A stretch of DNA of 64,000 nucleotides, taken from positions 8,523,001 to 8,587,000 of the forward strand of contig JANTQA010000015.1 of NCBI GenBank assembly GCA_027625915.1, in the 5' to 3' direction. Both the position numbers and the translations under genes were made by a program. Below the pieces are notes generated by a model, which saw only the letters and a list, made by a program, of their open reading frames with translations, made no database searches and was not told the origin of the DNA. Shown piece by piece: positions 1 to 11,410 of the stretch; position 1 is the stretch's first letter; every line of letters begins with the position of its first letter. Source of the stretch: Anaeramoeba flamelloides. Taxonomy: Eukaryota > Metamonada > Anaeramoebidae.

Positions 1-1389
1 CCAGTTTTAAAACAATCTACATGCTTTTTGATATATATCTGTTTGATTTTTAAAGTTTTTCCTAAAATACTTTGCAAAATTATTTTTCGCTTCAATTAAA
101 AAAAGTTTTTAAGTGTGCTTGTTTAAAAATGAGAGGGCTTTTTTAAAACTTTTTTGAAGTTTTCAATTTAAGGACTATACTTTCAAGTGAAAATTGTCAA
201 AGAATAATCCTCTTGAAAGAGTTCCATATTCCAAATTAAATTTCTTCACAGAGTATTTCTTTTAAGAAAAAAGTGAAATTCTAACAATTTTCACATTTTT
301 ACCCTTCTTAAATCCTGCCAAAATTTGTTTTTAATATTTCATAATATACATTTTAAATCTATTAACACAAAACAACATTAAAATCTGTTCTAAATATTTT
401 TTTAGTTACTTTTACAAGTTTGGAATGTTTTCAAATTTGAACTTTTACTTAAAAAAACCTTTAAGTCATTTTCTTTAAAAAATTATTCCTTCAAAAATCT
501 TTTTGAAAATTTTAAGGTTTGATTCTTAAAATTATAATTTGGTTGTAGAATATCACAAGAATGAAATTTATTTTTAGAAATGGACTGTAAAATAAAACAA
601 TTACTAAGCACTATTCAGGGTTGGAATGTAATTAATTAAAAAGTGAAAACTTTTTGAAAGAATTTTTATTTTAATAAAGTAATGATTCAGTCAATAAATG
701 GAACTATAGGTGTTGGAATAGGAAGAAGCAATTTTTTGAAAATAATCCTGTATTTTATTCACTTATAAACCTTTCAAAAAGTTTTAATTCAGTAAATCAA
801 AAAAAAAAAAAAAAAAAGTAGTCACTTTATAAAATGGTTAGTGGAATGTCAAAAAGAATTTTTTTTGTATGTATTTTGAGAAAATAATAATTAAAAAAAT
901 TAAAATACAATAATTAATCAGGTAAAATGATTTTAAAAATACAAAAAAAAAAAAAAATTGAAGAAACTATTTGAAACTCTTTTACCTTCATTTAAAATAA
1001 TATAAGCATAAACACCAAGTGTTTTGTTGAGATTACATAACCTTTCTCAGGATTTCTTTTTTCTGAGACAATTAATTATGATTTAAACCCGATGAAAATT
1101 TCCAAAATATTATCCTCTGTTATTTTTGTCAGTTTTTATTTTGATTCTTCACTGACGATCTTTGACAAGGTTGTGAATTTTAAAAATTTGTTAAAAAATG
1201 AATTTTTTTCTTAGTTTTTAGTTTTAAAAATCTAAATTGAAGTGTTTAAGACAAATATGTGTTGGGTATACAATAAAAAAAAAATATTTTTTTGATTTTT
1301 AATTGGAATTTTTATTTCCATTTTACCAAATGTATCAGGAAACAATTTTTTTGAATCAAAATTATAGATTTTTTATTTTTTTACTTTTT

Positions 1390-2430
1390 AAAACTTCAAT
1401 TAGAATAAACACAATTTTTTTCATAAGAGATCTTCACCAAAAAATATTTTTAAAGACAATGTCCAATTTAATTTTCAAAAATATAATTTTATAGTAATAT
1501 TTTTTAATAATTTAATTATAAAAAGATAGAAAAAATTATTGCTTAACGGTTAAGATTTTATTTTTATGTATTTTAAAGTATTACAAATACAATGAATATT
1601 TTTCAAATCGGAATCAAATTTTTTGGACTATTAAAGAATTATTTGTTTTTTTAAATTGGAAAAAATATTTTTTATCTTGGATTTTCTATTAGATTTTTTT
1701 ACTTTTAGAAATAGTCTGAAATGTTATTTAATTTTCAGTTTATTTCTTAAATTAAAAAAAAACAGCTGTTAGGTTTTCCAGAATTTAAAATAATTGAGTA
1801 AAATCTTTGATTTTTCTTTATTCTTTTTTATTCTATTGAATCATGTAAAACTACGAATAATTTTTCTTAATTTATCTGTATATTTGGAAAATCAATAGAT
1901 TTTCGTTAGGTTTTTTTGATTTTTCTATTTATTTGTGAAATGTTCATGTTTTTTTTTTTTTACTTTTAAATAGAAAACTCAAAAACACCTAAAAAATCAC
2001 TAGATTTTCTAGATAAAATAAAAAACCTCAAAAAACCTAGAACACTTAACATATAAAACAGAAAACTTTGGAAATGTAAGTTGGGTTTTTTTTAATATAA
2101 AAATTAAACTTGATAATTTATAAAGTTCTCAGTTTTTTCTTAAATTAATAATGACATAGGTAGTTGATGGTACTTGTAGAAATACTTAATATTTATCATC
2201 AGTTATTTTTTTCCATGTTTGAGTTTTTTAAGATGAAAATATTTTTTTTAATAACTAGTAGTTATTATCTATTTAAATAGATATCATAAAGGTGAATTTA
2301 ACTACTATTAATAATTATAAAATTTAACCCTAAAACAGATTTTTTTTTTTATCTCAACTAGGCCTAATAAAAAACATTGTATTATTAACAACAAGAGACA
2401 TAATAACCTCAGGATTATTAAGTTCTGGGG
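1390..2430 (+). repeat. Dispersed ~1 kb repeat, family B, copy 1
   Basis: This stretch is a diverged direct duplicate of about 5865-6920. Shared landmarks in the same order are a segment near 1395 (TTCAATTAGAATAAA), 1633 (ACTATTAAAGAATTATTTG), several blocks with AACCTAGAACACTT or its complement, then 2190 (AATATTTATCATCAGTTATT) and a tail containing ATTATTAACA and CCTCAGGATT. A partial copy in reverse orientation lies at 36400-37010. No coding capacity is visible. It looks like an old non-autonomous transposon or another dispersed repeat. Confidence 0.55.
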
Positions 2431-3725
2431 ATCCACTAGATAGTTTTGAAAAAAATACTGAAACGAAAATATTACAGTATATCATTCTAAATTGTTAATA
2501 TAATTGAAAATATTTTTGTAATTAATGTATAATATATTTTTTTAAAAAATAAAACTCTGAAAATTATAAATTTATAAGTATTGGGGGTGTGATTATTTAA
2601 ATTAAACATGTTCAAAATATTATTCAATCAAAAAGTCAAGAATAAAAAATATAATTTTCCAAACTTAAAAAAATCTCTATAAAACTATGAAATGTTTATT
2701 AAAATAGGTAGATAAATTTGGGTTTATCAAATAAATATATGCTTTTATTGAAATATCACTTTAATGGACTTTAGGTAAGCTATTTTAGAGTTCATAAAAA
2801 ATTGTTTAATTATAGAAAGGATTTGATTTTTTTAAAAAAAGCACTTATTCATCCAATTTTCCTAATATTAACAATTAAAATTCTTATCAGAGACTTATTT
2901 TCATGCAATAAAATCGATTGGATAGAGAGTGTTTAAATATAAGTTTTTTAATACTTAATATCCCTTAATTTAAAAAAAAAAAAAAAAAAGAACAATATTA
3001 TAAAAAGGTAATGTGAAAGAAATTTAAAAAGAAAAAATAGTAAACATGCCCTGTTTAAAAGTTTACTCTCTCAATTTTTTACAATTTAATAAATATTATA
3101 CTTGTTTTTTTCTTTGTTTTATATTTTATTTTTCATACTAAATTAGTTCTTCAAATCACTTTTGGTTATATATTTTTTCTCAATTAGATATTTTCGCCCA
3201 AACTTTGCTTTGAGAGGTACTCTTGGCATTTTAAGTTATTTTTTTTTGATATTTTTTTTGTTTTTATGGTTTCTCTTACAGTTCAATTTTTAATTTCAAT
3301 AAAGTTGTTTTTCTGGGTTTTGGGATAGGTTTTGATGGAATTTTTGATTTAAAGATCTTAATAAAAATAAATTTCAAAAATTATTATATTTTTTTACCAT
3401 TAAAAATGTTTGTTCATTAAGAAAATTATTCTATTTTTTGGTGAAAATTTAGATTTTTTTGAATTCTGTACTATATTAAATACTTTATAAAGGTTTTTTT
3501 TGAACTTTAAAGTAGCCATAAAATAGTAAACAATAATTTAAAATTTATAATCCATCTTTCTTAATTCTGAATTTTTATTTGAAAAGCTCACACACTCTAA
3601 ACTATTAGACTACCTGAAAAAAAATGATTAGAAAATTATTAAAGAGGAGTCAGGATATGATCTTATCATATACTTAGGATTTTATACAATAAGTTGTTTT
3701 CTCCAAAATTTTTTATCCCTTTTAA

Positions 3726-4486
3726 GGTTTACAATCCCTGAAATCTGAAAAAAGATAATCTTGTGTAGTTGTAGTCACTTATTAATTTGGTTCTTATTAG
3801 AGCGAAGTTGTGTTTGGTATGTATTTTAAGAATTGTTCAAAATTGATAATTTTTGACAATTTATTTTTTTTTTTTTTTCTAAAATATGAATTGAAGAGCT
3901 TAAGATTAATATATTGGTAGATGTCTAAGAATAAATTTTGTTTTTTGTATACAGTCAGTTTCACTTTTAAGGCACAAACTTTCAACGAAATTTAAGGCAC
4001 AAAAAAAAATCTCAAATTAAAGCACAAAATTCCAATTCTAGTAAAAATAAATTGTAAAAAAAAAAAAATTCCCAATTTTGTGCCTTAATTTGAGATTTTT
4101 TTGTGCCTTAAATTTCGATGAAAGTTTGTGCCTTAAAAGTGAAACTGACTGTAATAGAAGAAAATTTTGATTTACTTTTTTGTCAATTAACTAAATGAAA
4201 AAAAAATTTTTTTTTTTATTCAAAATTTCAAAAAAAAAAAAAACAAAACCTAGTTAAAAAATACAATCAAAAACACACAAGCCATATTTTATAATAAGTT
4301 AACTTTGGATATATTAATCTTAGGCTCTTCAATTCGTTTTTCAGATAAAAAAATGTAAAAAATTACCATATTGAGCAACTCTTAAAACCCATCCCAAACA
4401 CAACTTTGCTCTAATAAGAACCAAATTAACAATTCACTAAACCTTACGCAAGATAATCTTTTTTCGGATTTCAGGGATTGTAAACC
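3726..4486. mobile_element. TTAA-flanked palindromic element, family A copy 1 (with nested MITE)
   Basis: The left end GGTTTACAATCCCTGAAAT is matched by its inverted copy at the right end, ATTTCAGGGATTGTAAACC. Both ends are bordered by TTAA (3722-3725 and 4487-4490), as expected for a TTAA target-site duplication. The arms are long, about 230 bp each, making the whole unit almost a giant hairpin. A separate 200-bp MITE sits in the centre (3952-4151). There is no transposase, so it is non-autonomous. TTAA targeting suggests a piggyBac-type source, but that is inference from the duplication alone. Confidence 0.75.
3952..4151. mobile_element. Palindromic MITE, Tc1/mariner-type, copy 1
   Basis: This is a 200-bp near-perfect palindrome starting CAGTCAGTTTCAC and ending GTGAAACTGACTG, flanked on both sides by TA (3950-3951 and 4152-4153). 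The short motif TTAAGGCACAAA occurs about three times in each arm. The TA duplication and CAGT-type end suggest mobilisation by a Tc1/mariner transposase. It lies inside family A copy 1, so it inserted later than that element. Its few mismatches between arms suggest it is relatively young. Confidence 0.8.
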
Positions 4487-4674
4487 TTAAGAATTAATGA
4501 AAGACAAATTTAGTAAAAAAATGATATTTTAACTTCTTAGATCTCATTTGATAAATATTTGTGAATGGTACCAACTAGCAAACTCTGATAGAAATACGCT
4601 TTAATTTAAATTTCAATTACAAATATAGTCCTTAAATTCCAAGACGAATGAATAAAAAACAATTTAATTAATTA

Positions 4675-4870
4675 CAGTCAGTTTCACTTTTAAGGCACAA
4701 ATTTTCAATGAAATTTAAGGCACAAAAAAATCTCAAATTAAGGCACAAAATTTGGAATTTTTTTTTTTACAATTTATTTTTACTAGAATTTGAATTTTGT
4801 GCCTTAATTTGAGATTTTTTTTGTTCCTTAAATTTCGTTGTAGTTTGTGCCTTAAAAGTGAAACTGAATG
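4675..4870. mobile_element. Palindromic MITE, copy 2
   Basis: This is a second copy of the 3952-4151 MITE, 196 bp, with the same CAGTCAGTTTCAC end, the same TTAAGGCAC repeats and flanking TA (4673-4674 and 4871-4872). Its right end has drifted (CTGAATG in place of CTGACTG). It lies only about 520 bp from copy 1. Confidence 0.8.
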
Positions 4871-5068
4871 TATTGTCATTTTCAAAAGAAATAAAATAAA
4901 ACTGATTTGTTCATTCATTATTTGAGATCAAGTCTTATAAATGTATTTAATCTGTTAAAGAGTGAATTTTATTGTGGTTAACTAAGATCTTCTAATTGAG
5001 AGAATGTCGAGACATAATTTCAAGCAACAGTTATTCAAAGAATCGTAAACTAAATTTTTCTTGGTTAA

Positions 5069-5270
5069 GGTTTACAATCCCTGAAATTTGAAAATATTAA
5101 TCTGACGTAGGGTCGAGTGAATTGTTAATTTAGTTTTTGTCTGATTGATCTTGAACTTGGTATGGGTTTTAAGACTTGTTCAAAATGGTCAATTCTTGAC
5201 AATTTATTTTTTTTTCCGAAATCTGAATTGAAGAGTGTAAGTAATTTTGGGTGGATGTTAAGTTAAAAAA
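5069..5270 (+). repeat. Half copy of palindromic family A (copy 2)
   Basis: It begins TTAA then GGTTTACAATCCCTGAAAT and continues colinearly with the left arm of 3726-4486 (TTGTTAATTTAG, GGGTTTTAAGACTTG, GAATTGAAGAG). No matching right arm is present nearby, so this is a truncated or half-deleted element. Confidence 0.65.
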
Positions 5271-5864
5271 AAAATATGATTTGTATGTTGACAATTGAAA
5301 TTTTTATTTAGGTTTGGTTTTATTTGTTTGAAAAATCTTTAACATTTTGAGAAATACTAGTAAATTCTTTTGATACTTTTCATCTTTAGGTTATTATTTG
5401 TTCACTGAAAGGTGTAAGATTAGGTTATTTATTATTGATTAAAAATAATAAAATTAAAAAGTCTTTCATTTGGCAGTAAGTTTAATTGCACGGGTTTTAA
5501 AAAGATATTTTATGGTATTTTTAATTAATTTTTTTGATTTTTTTTTCTCATATTTTTTTTTGTTCAAAAAAAAAAAGAAAAAATTGGTTCAAACAATCCA
5601 ACAAATCAAAAAATTATATTTTTTTTCAGTTTAAAAATAATAATTGTAATTTTTTTTTGAAAACAAGTAGATTTTTATATTGGTTTATGTTATTACTGGG
5701 TGGTTTTATTTGAAAAGTGTGTTTTAGTACACTTCCTTCAGATATAATAAGATTTCTTCCTTCAATTAAAATAATTGTTTTGGAAAATAATTTTTCTTTT
5801 TCACATCATGATAATGAAAAAAAATTTACTAAAAAAAAAAATTAATAGTTGCTAATTTTTCTCT

Positions 5865-6920
5865 TTTTAATAAATTCAATTAGAATAAAAACTATTGGTT
5901 AATAAAGGATCTTTGATCAAAAAATATTTTTAAAGATATTTTACAATTTAAGTTTGAAAATCAATTTTAAGAAAGATTTTTTTTTTCAATTTAATAGTAA
6001 AAAATTTGAATAATTTTTTCTTCAAGTTAATATGTCATTTTATAATATTATAAAGGTATTTTAAAACTGATAAATATATTTCATAGGGAATTTATTATTG
6101 TGACTATTAAAGAATTATTTGTTCTTTTAAATTGGAAATACTATTTTTTTTTTTTTTGATTTTCCTTAGGTTTGGTTTTGTTTAATTTTTGTAATAAACC
6201 AAAATTTTCTCAAATTTTCGGTTGATTTCAAAAAGTAAAAAAAACCTAGGACACTATCCTTAGGTTTTCTGGGATTTATCAGAATTGAGAAAAATCAAAG
6301 GGATTTTACTCTTCACTTTTGAATTCTGGAAAACCTCCTTTAGCTTTTTTTTAATATAACGAAATAAAAAGAAAATTTTTGAAATTTTCTTTTGATTTCT
6401 TAAATTTAAAAAAACATAGGACACTCCACGGTACTTGGCGGACACTTCCGTTAGATTTTTTTTTGGTTTTGGAAATAAACGGATAATTAAATAAATTTCC
6501 AGTTAACTCCAAAAAGTAAAAAAACCTATAACACTTCTGAAGAGTTTTTTTAAATTTTTGAAATGAAGAGAAAATTTTAGAAATTTACTTTTATTTCAAA
6601 AAGTCAAAAAAAAAAAAAAACAGAGACGCTCTAAGACACTTGACGGCGCTCAACAGACACTTTCAATATTTATCATCAGTTATTTTTTTTCCGGATTAGA
6701 TTATTTTTTGATGATAAGAGTGTTTTCAAAACTGTTAGTTATTATCTCTTCAAAAAAATATCCTAAATTTGAGTTTTTAGAAAGTTCATTGTCATATCCA
6801 TTTAAAAATTTTTACCCCAAAATACACCTTTTTTTCAATACTAGAGACTTTTAAAAATCGTAATACTATTAACAGCAATTTACACAACAGCCTCAAGAAT
6901 TTTAAGAACTGGGATGTTGA
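5865..6920 (+). repeat. Dispersed ~1 kb repeat, family B, copy 2
   Basis: This is the counterpart of 1390-2430 in the same orientation. Its middle (about 6160-6660) is an array of diverged sub-repeats around AAAAACCTAGGACACT and its complement, interspersed with TTTCGGTTTATTTCAAAAAG-like segments. The tail (from about 6666) again carries ATATTTATCATCAGTTATT followed by a segment shared in reverse at 36480-36720. Short open frames inside are composition artefacts. Confidence 0.55.
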
Positions 6921-7635
6921 TTATATTTTGAATAAACTCGATTAACAAGGATGAAATGATATTTGAACTTCTAATTTTGTCTAACTTTTTTTTTTCAATT
7001 TTATTATTTCATTTGAATGATCTGTAAAAAGAATTCTTAATGTTTCATATTTTTTTTGTTAAAATTATGGTTTTTTCATTAACTACGATCCTTTTTGAGT
7101 GTGAACACAAGGGTCAAGAAAAATAACAATTTTTATCAAAAAATCAGGAAAAATTAAGAATTCATTTTTGCAAATGTATGTTGGATTTTTACTATTTTGT
7201 AAATGAGAAAAATGAAACAAACTTTTAATAATAAATCCCTTTCAGAAAATTATGATTAAAAGTGAGATTGGTTTTATTGTAATCATGATTTTTACATTGT
7301 TTTATAATTTCAAATCATTTTACTCTTAATTGTAAAATAAAAAAATCAAAATTTTCATTCAGCTCTCCAAAATAATAACCATCATAAGAACATAAATCTA
7401 ATAACCAAAGTTCCCAATTCTAAATGGGAAATTAATAATTTCGGCTAGTTTTATGTATTAAAAATTCGAAAAGTACTAGGATTGTAAAAATCTTTTTTTT
7501 GGAAAGTTCAATATTGATTTTGTTCGATATATTTTTAAACAAATAGTAAATTTATATATGAATTTGTAATAAAATCTATTAGAATTTATTTATATAATTG
7601 TTCCTTAAAATACAACAGTTTCTTGGATCCAAAGC

Positions 7636-8152
7636 CAACACAAAAAGTTAATAAAATAATAAAAAAAAAAAAACATTTGACAAGAAAAGTGAATCAGTGA
7701 AAAAAAGTTCAACACAGTTTTTCGAACAACGCTTTAATAGAACCTGAAACTGAAAAATTAGATCAATTAAAAGAAGAAACCAATTAACTTCAAATAATAA
7801 CCCATTAGATTATTTTCAATCAAGACAACAAACGCATTGTAAAACTCCGTTCATATGGAAATCTTATAAGTGGTTTTGGAGATCTCATAAATAGTCAATT
7901 TTTTTCAACAAAATTTTAAGAATTGATCAATCAAATAAAAACCCTGACATAAGGAAGTATTTTAAAAACTGTTATTGGGGTTAGTCCTCCAATTTGTATT
8001 GAGTCATTTATTTATTCTTTTTTTAATTGTTCTTACTTTGAATTGTCAATAAGTTTTTTGTTCGAAAAACAATGATAAACTTTTTTCCCTGTTTCACTTT
8101 TCTTGACAAATGTTTTTTTTTTTTTATTGTTTTACTTAACTTTTTTTGTTGA
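7636..8152. mobile_element. Inverted-repeat element, family F (non-autonomous)
   Basis: A left arm of about 95 bp contains ACATTTGACAAGAAAAGTGA and a TTTTTCGAACAA segment. It pairs with the right arm at about 8050-8152, which holds TTGTTCGAAAAA and TCACTTTTCTTGACAAATG. The interior (AATTAAAAGAAGAAA, GGTTTTGGAGATCTCATAA) is also found at about 21880-22320, where the copy is interrupted by another palindrome. No coding potential is visible, so it is probably a non-autonomous DNA transposon. Confidence 0.6.
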
Positions 8153-10368
8153 ATTTCTTCATCTTAAAATTAACTCATGGGATGGTGGTGTTATATAAAG
8201 TAATCGACAAAGTCAGTGGACTATTCTTGAAAATCTTATTATGCAACAAAACTAACAAATAAAAACAAATGATTAGAAAAATCAAAAACTGGAAAACATA
8301 CAGAACAAAAATATTGCCAAAACGAATTAAAAACACTTGCCATGAAATATACTTGGAAAGTTAGAACAATTAAAAAGTAAAATCTGAAAATTCGAAAAAC
8401 AAAATCAACATAATTTTTTTTTTCTTACATTATTGTTTTTTAGTTCAACAAAAGTTGATATGGATTTATGAAATGTGTTAAAGTGGTTATGAAACACGAA
8501 GGAGATCTGGAGGTATTTGCAATTTTATTTTAAAAGTTAACTGTTTGGAAAAAACATTTATACTTGATAAATGATCTGGTTGTATTACAAAAAGTAAGAA
8601 TAAAAAGTTTGGTGTGCTCTTTGGAACTCTATGTTTGACTTCTTTTATCTCCTTTTTCGAAAAATGTCAAGTTTGAACCATTTTTAAAAATTAAGTGCCT
8701 AACCTGAAGAGTGTTCGGTTGTTTTGATGTTTCTCATTCAATTCCCAAATAGAAAGTTCCTATCAGAAGGAATTATACAAAAAAATCCCCAATTTGAGAT
8801 TTTAATGAACATCAAAAAATAATCAAAATTGTTAGATTGATCTTTTTATTGAAAATTTTCAAAAATTTCTTAAGGGATTTTCAATAACAATTTCAAATTT
8901 TACAACATTTCCAACTTGTAAAAGTAACTTTAAATAATATTTAGAACATCTTGTATTGGTTTTTTGATCTTTCTGAGATGAAATGGAAATTATGAAAAAT
9001 TAAAAAGCGAACTTTATTAGGATTTATCAGTCAAAAATTGTGAAAATTTCCCTTTTTTGTAAAAGAAATTTGCTATCTATTAATTTAACTAAGAAGATGA
9101 AACTCACTCAAGATAGCGTTTATAAATAGTTTCGACGTTTTTACCATAAAATGTAATCATTAATGGATAAATTAAGAAGAAGAAAAATAAATTATTTTTT
9201 TAATTTTACTTTTGTTAAATTATTTTAGGATATTCTTCAAAACAGATTCAGGAATGTTTTTGTATTAAAAGAGAAAGTTCTTTTTAAAAATAGCTTTTGG
9301 AAAAGTCAAAAAGTCTAAGTAGAATCGTAACGAAAAAAAGAAAATTTAAATGTAAAAAGACTCGTTTAATTTTTTAGAATTTTTAACACTATTGGTTTAA
9401 ATGTGGTTCGTTTTTAACAAATGCTGTTTAACGATTTGTTCCAAAATAAATGATTATAAAATTTAAATTCACCTCCCTCAAAAAGGGTTTTATAATCATA
9501 TAACATTTGGAATTCAATATTCTATAAAGAAGATTTAAGTTATTAATTTACCGTTTTTGAATGGGAACTGTGATGATTTATGAAGGTTCTTTGGAGTTTT
9601 GATTTTTTGGAAAGCCAAATGAAAAATGGGATCTTTTTATTTTGCAATGTTATGTGGTAAACATTAATGATCAAAGAACTTGATTATCCTTAAACTATTA
9701 ACAAATACAGGAATTCTCTTTTGAAATAAATGAGTTCACAAATCAATTCCTTTGATTGGTTTCATCACTTTGAACAAAACATAAGGCTTTTTACTTTTTT
9801 TGTATTTATTCAACTAAAAATTGCATTTTGATTAATTTTTACAAAAATAAATAGATCTTGAAAAAAAATCCAAAAGCATGCCCCAAACAACTTGCGTTCA
9901 ACAATTTTTTTCCTCAAAACGATCTAAAAAGCTTTAAAAATAAAAAATATCTTTTATGAAAAAAGAGAATTACCTTTTCTAATTAGATGACAGTAAACTC
10001 TTAACACACCTACCATAAGTTTTTTGAATAATAGTCAAGCTCTTTTTTTAAACTAAAATAATCATATCCAATAGGAAATTGAAAAATTCTACCTTCATAT
10101 AAAAATCCCCCCAAAGCTACTAAATTAATCAAGAACTCTGCAAACGAGTTGGTTTGCAACCTAAAAAATTTTTATAAATCTTTAACCTTCCCTTCAAAAC
10201 TTTGAAAAAATTTGACCAAAAAATACTTGGCATAATCAAAATAAGACATACACCAACTTTGTTATCAAATAATAGTTTTTTTTATTAAAAAATACATTTT
10301 AGCAATTTAATTTTTTATACATTTATTTTTTTTAAAATTCCTTTTTCGAAATTTTAATCCTCCTCCAA

Positions 10369-11410
10369 ATGACAAATTTTGTTTATAACTTTATTTTTGA
10401 AACAACTCCTCGAAAAAGAACGAGAAATAAAACAGACGAGAACAAACAAGACAATTACAAAACTCGTAAACTCTTGAAAACCAAACAATTAACAATCGAA
10501 CCACGAACAATTAATGAAAACTCAAAACAAACCAAAAGATCTGAAAAACAAAACCAACAATTTGAAAAACAAAAACCAACACCTGTTAATTATAATTTTG
10601 TAAGGAATTGTTTTTTATTTCCATGGCATTTGATTGAAAGATTTTTTTTCAAGATAAAAAATCCAAAATCAAAATTTTTTTTCACCTTCTGAAAAGAAAA
10701 CTCAATAATTTAATTTTTTTGCAAATGCTTTTTCTTTTTCCCTGTTGTGTTCCTACTAACTTAACCACTTCAATTTCAAATAGGAGTCGTTGGTTACGAA
10801 ATTAAAAAATAGTTCCTATCGAAAACAAATCCGTCTCCTACCCGACCAGCTTCCACAAGATCAAGGCAAGCCGACACTCTGCTTGGACATGGACCAAACC
10901 TTAATTTACGCCTCATTTGAACCCCTTGTTGATTACGATTTCGTCACACACATTGCTGGCTCAAGTGATCAAATTGTCTATGTGAAAAAAAGGCCGCACT
11001 TGGAGAGCTTTTTGAAGAGGTGCTCAGAATTGTTTGAGGTTGTAATCTACACGGCGTCCGATCCTCGCTACGCTTCTCCAATTATCGACAAGATTGATCC
11101 TACGGGCGAGTACATCAGACATAGACTTTACCGCAATTGCTGCTGGGGCATCCACGACACCTACTTTTTAAAAGACTTGTCCATTTTAAATAGGGACACC
11201 TCCAAAATTATCCTCGTCGACGACAGCCCCATCTCCTTTCTTCTAAACCCAGAAAATGCTCTACAGGTCCTCGCCTTTGGTGTGGGTATTAACAAATTAA
11301 AAGACTTTTACTCACACGACAAGGAACTCCTGAGAGCTTTGTTCGTTTTGGAAAATCTTTACAAACTCCCCCTCAAAAAAAACGAAAACACTCAAACAAT
11401 TAATTTTTAA
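10369..11410 (+). CDS. FCP1/SCP-like (NIF domain) protein phosphatase
   Basis: This is a predicted HAD-superfamily phosphatase of the FCP1/SCP (CTD small phosphatase) class. Family members dephosphorylate Ser/Thr in the RNA polymerase II CTD and other nuclear targets, and the exact substrate here is unknown. Joining exon 1 (10369-10599, 77 codons) to exon 2 (10784-11410) through a phase-0 intron gives 285 residues. The first ~95 residues are basic, Lys/Asn/Thr-rich and probably disordered. The catalytic domain follows: nucleophile motif DMDQT at 112-116 (DxDxT), KRPH at 146-149, TAS at 167-169, a YFLKDL lysine near 207 and VDDSP at 222-226. All HAD signature residues are present. The ATG at 10369 opens exon 1. 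Exon 2 has no ATG near its start and an in-frame stop at the intron end, which supports the splice. No neighbouring gene is functionally linked. Confidence 0.9.
10600..10783 (+). other. Spliceosomal intron of the FCP1/SCP-like gene
   Basis: This 184-nt intron has a GTAAGG donor at 10600, a perfect TACTAAC branch-point box at 10754-10760 and a TAG acceptor ending at 10783, 23 nt downstream of the branch box. It separates codons cleanly (phase 0) and contains in-frame stops in the exon 1 frame. This is the best direct evidence in the window for the splice signals this genome uses. Confidence 0.88.

Larger units (their letters stand above)
1..10368. other. Gene-free, repeat-rich AT stretch
   Basis: I see no supportable gene here; open frames are short and AT-driven. 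The stretch holds two copies of a roughly 1 kb repeat (about 1390-2430 and 5865-6920), a TTAA-flanked palindromic element at 3726-4486 with a half copy near 5069-5270, two palindromic MITEs (3952-4151, 4675-4870) and a 517-bp inverted-repeat element (7636-8152). Part of 300-450 reappears inverted at about 8830-8960. Around 8460-8720 the base composition is slightly richer and short peptide-like stretches appear between stops, which could be a decayed transposon gene, but no family is recognisable. Confidence 0.6.

Noticed and set aside
6160-6660. Possible CRISPR-like array of CCTAGGACACT repeats
   Set aside because: Repeats are diverged, differ in orientation and spacing, and the genome is eukaryotic; it is part of a dispersed repeat.
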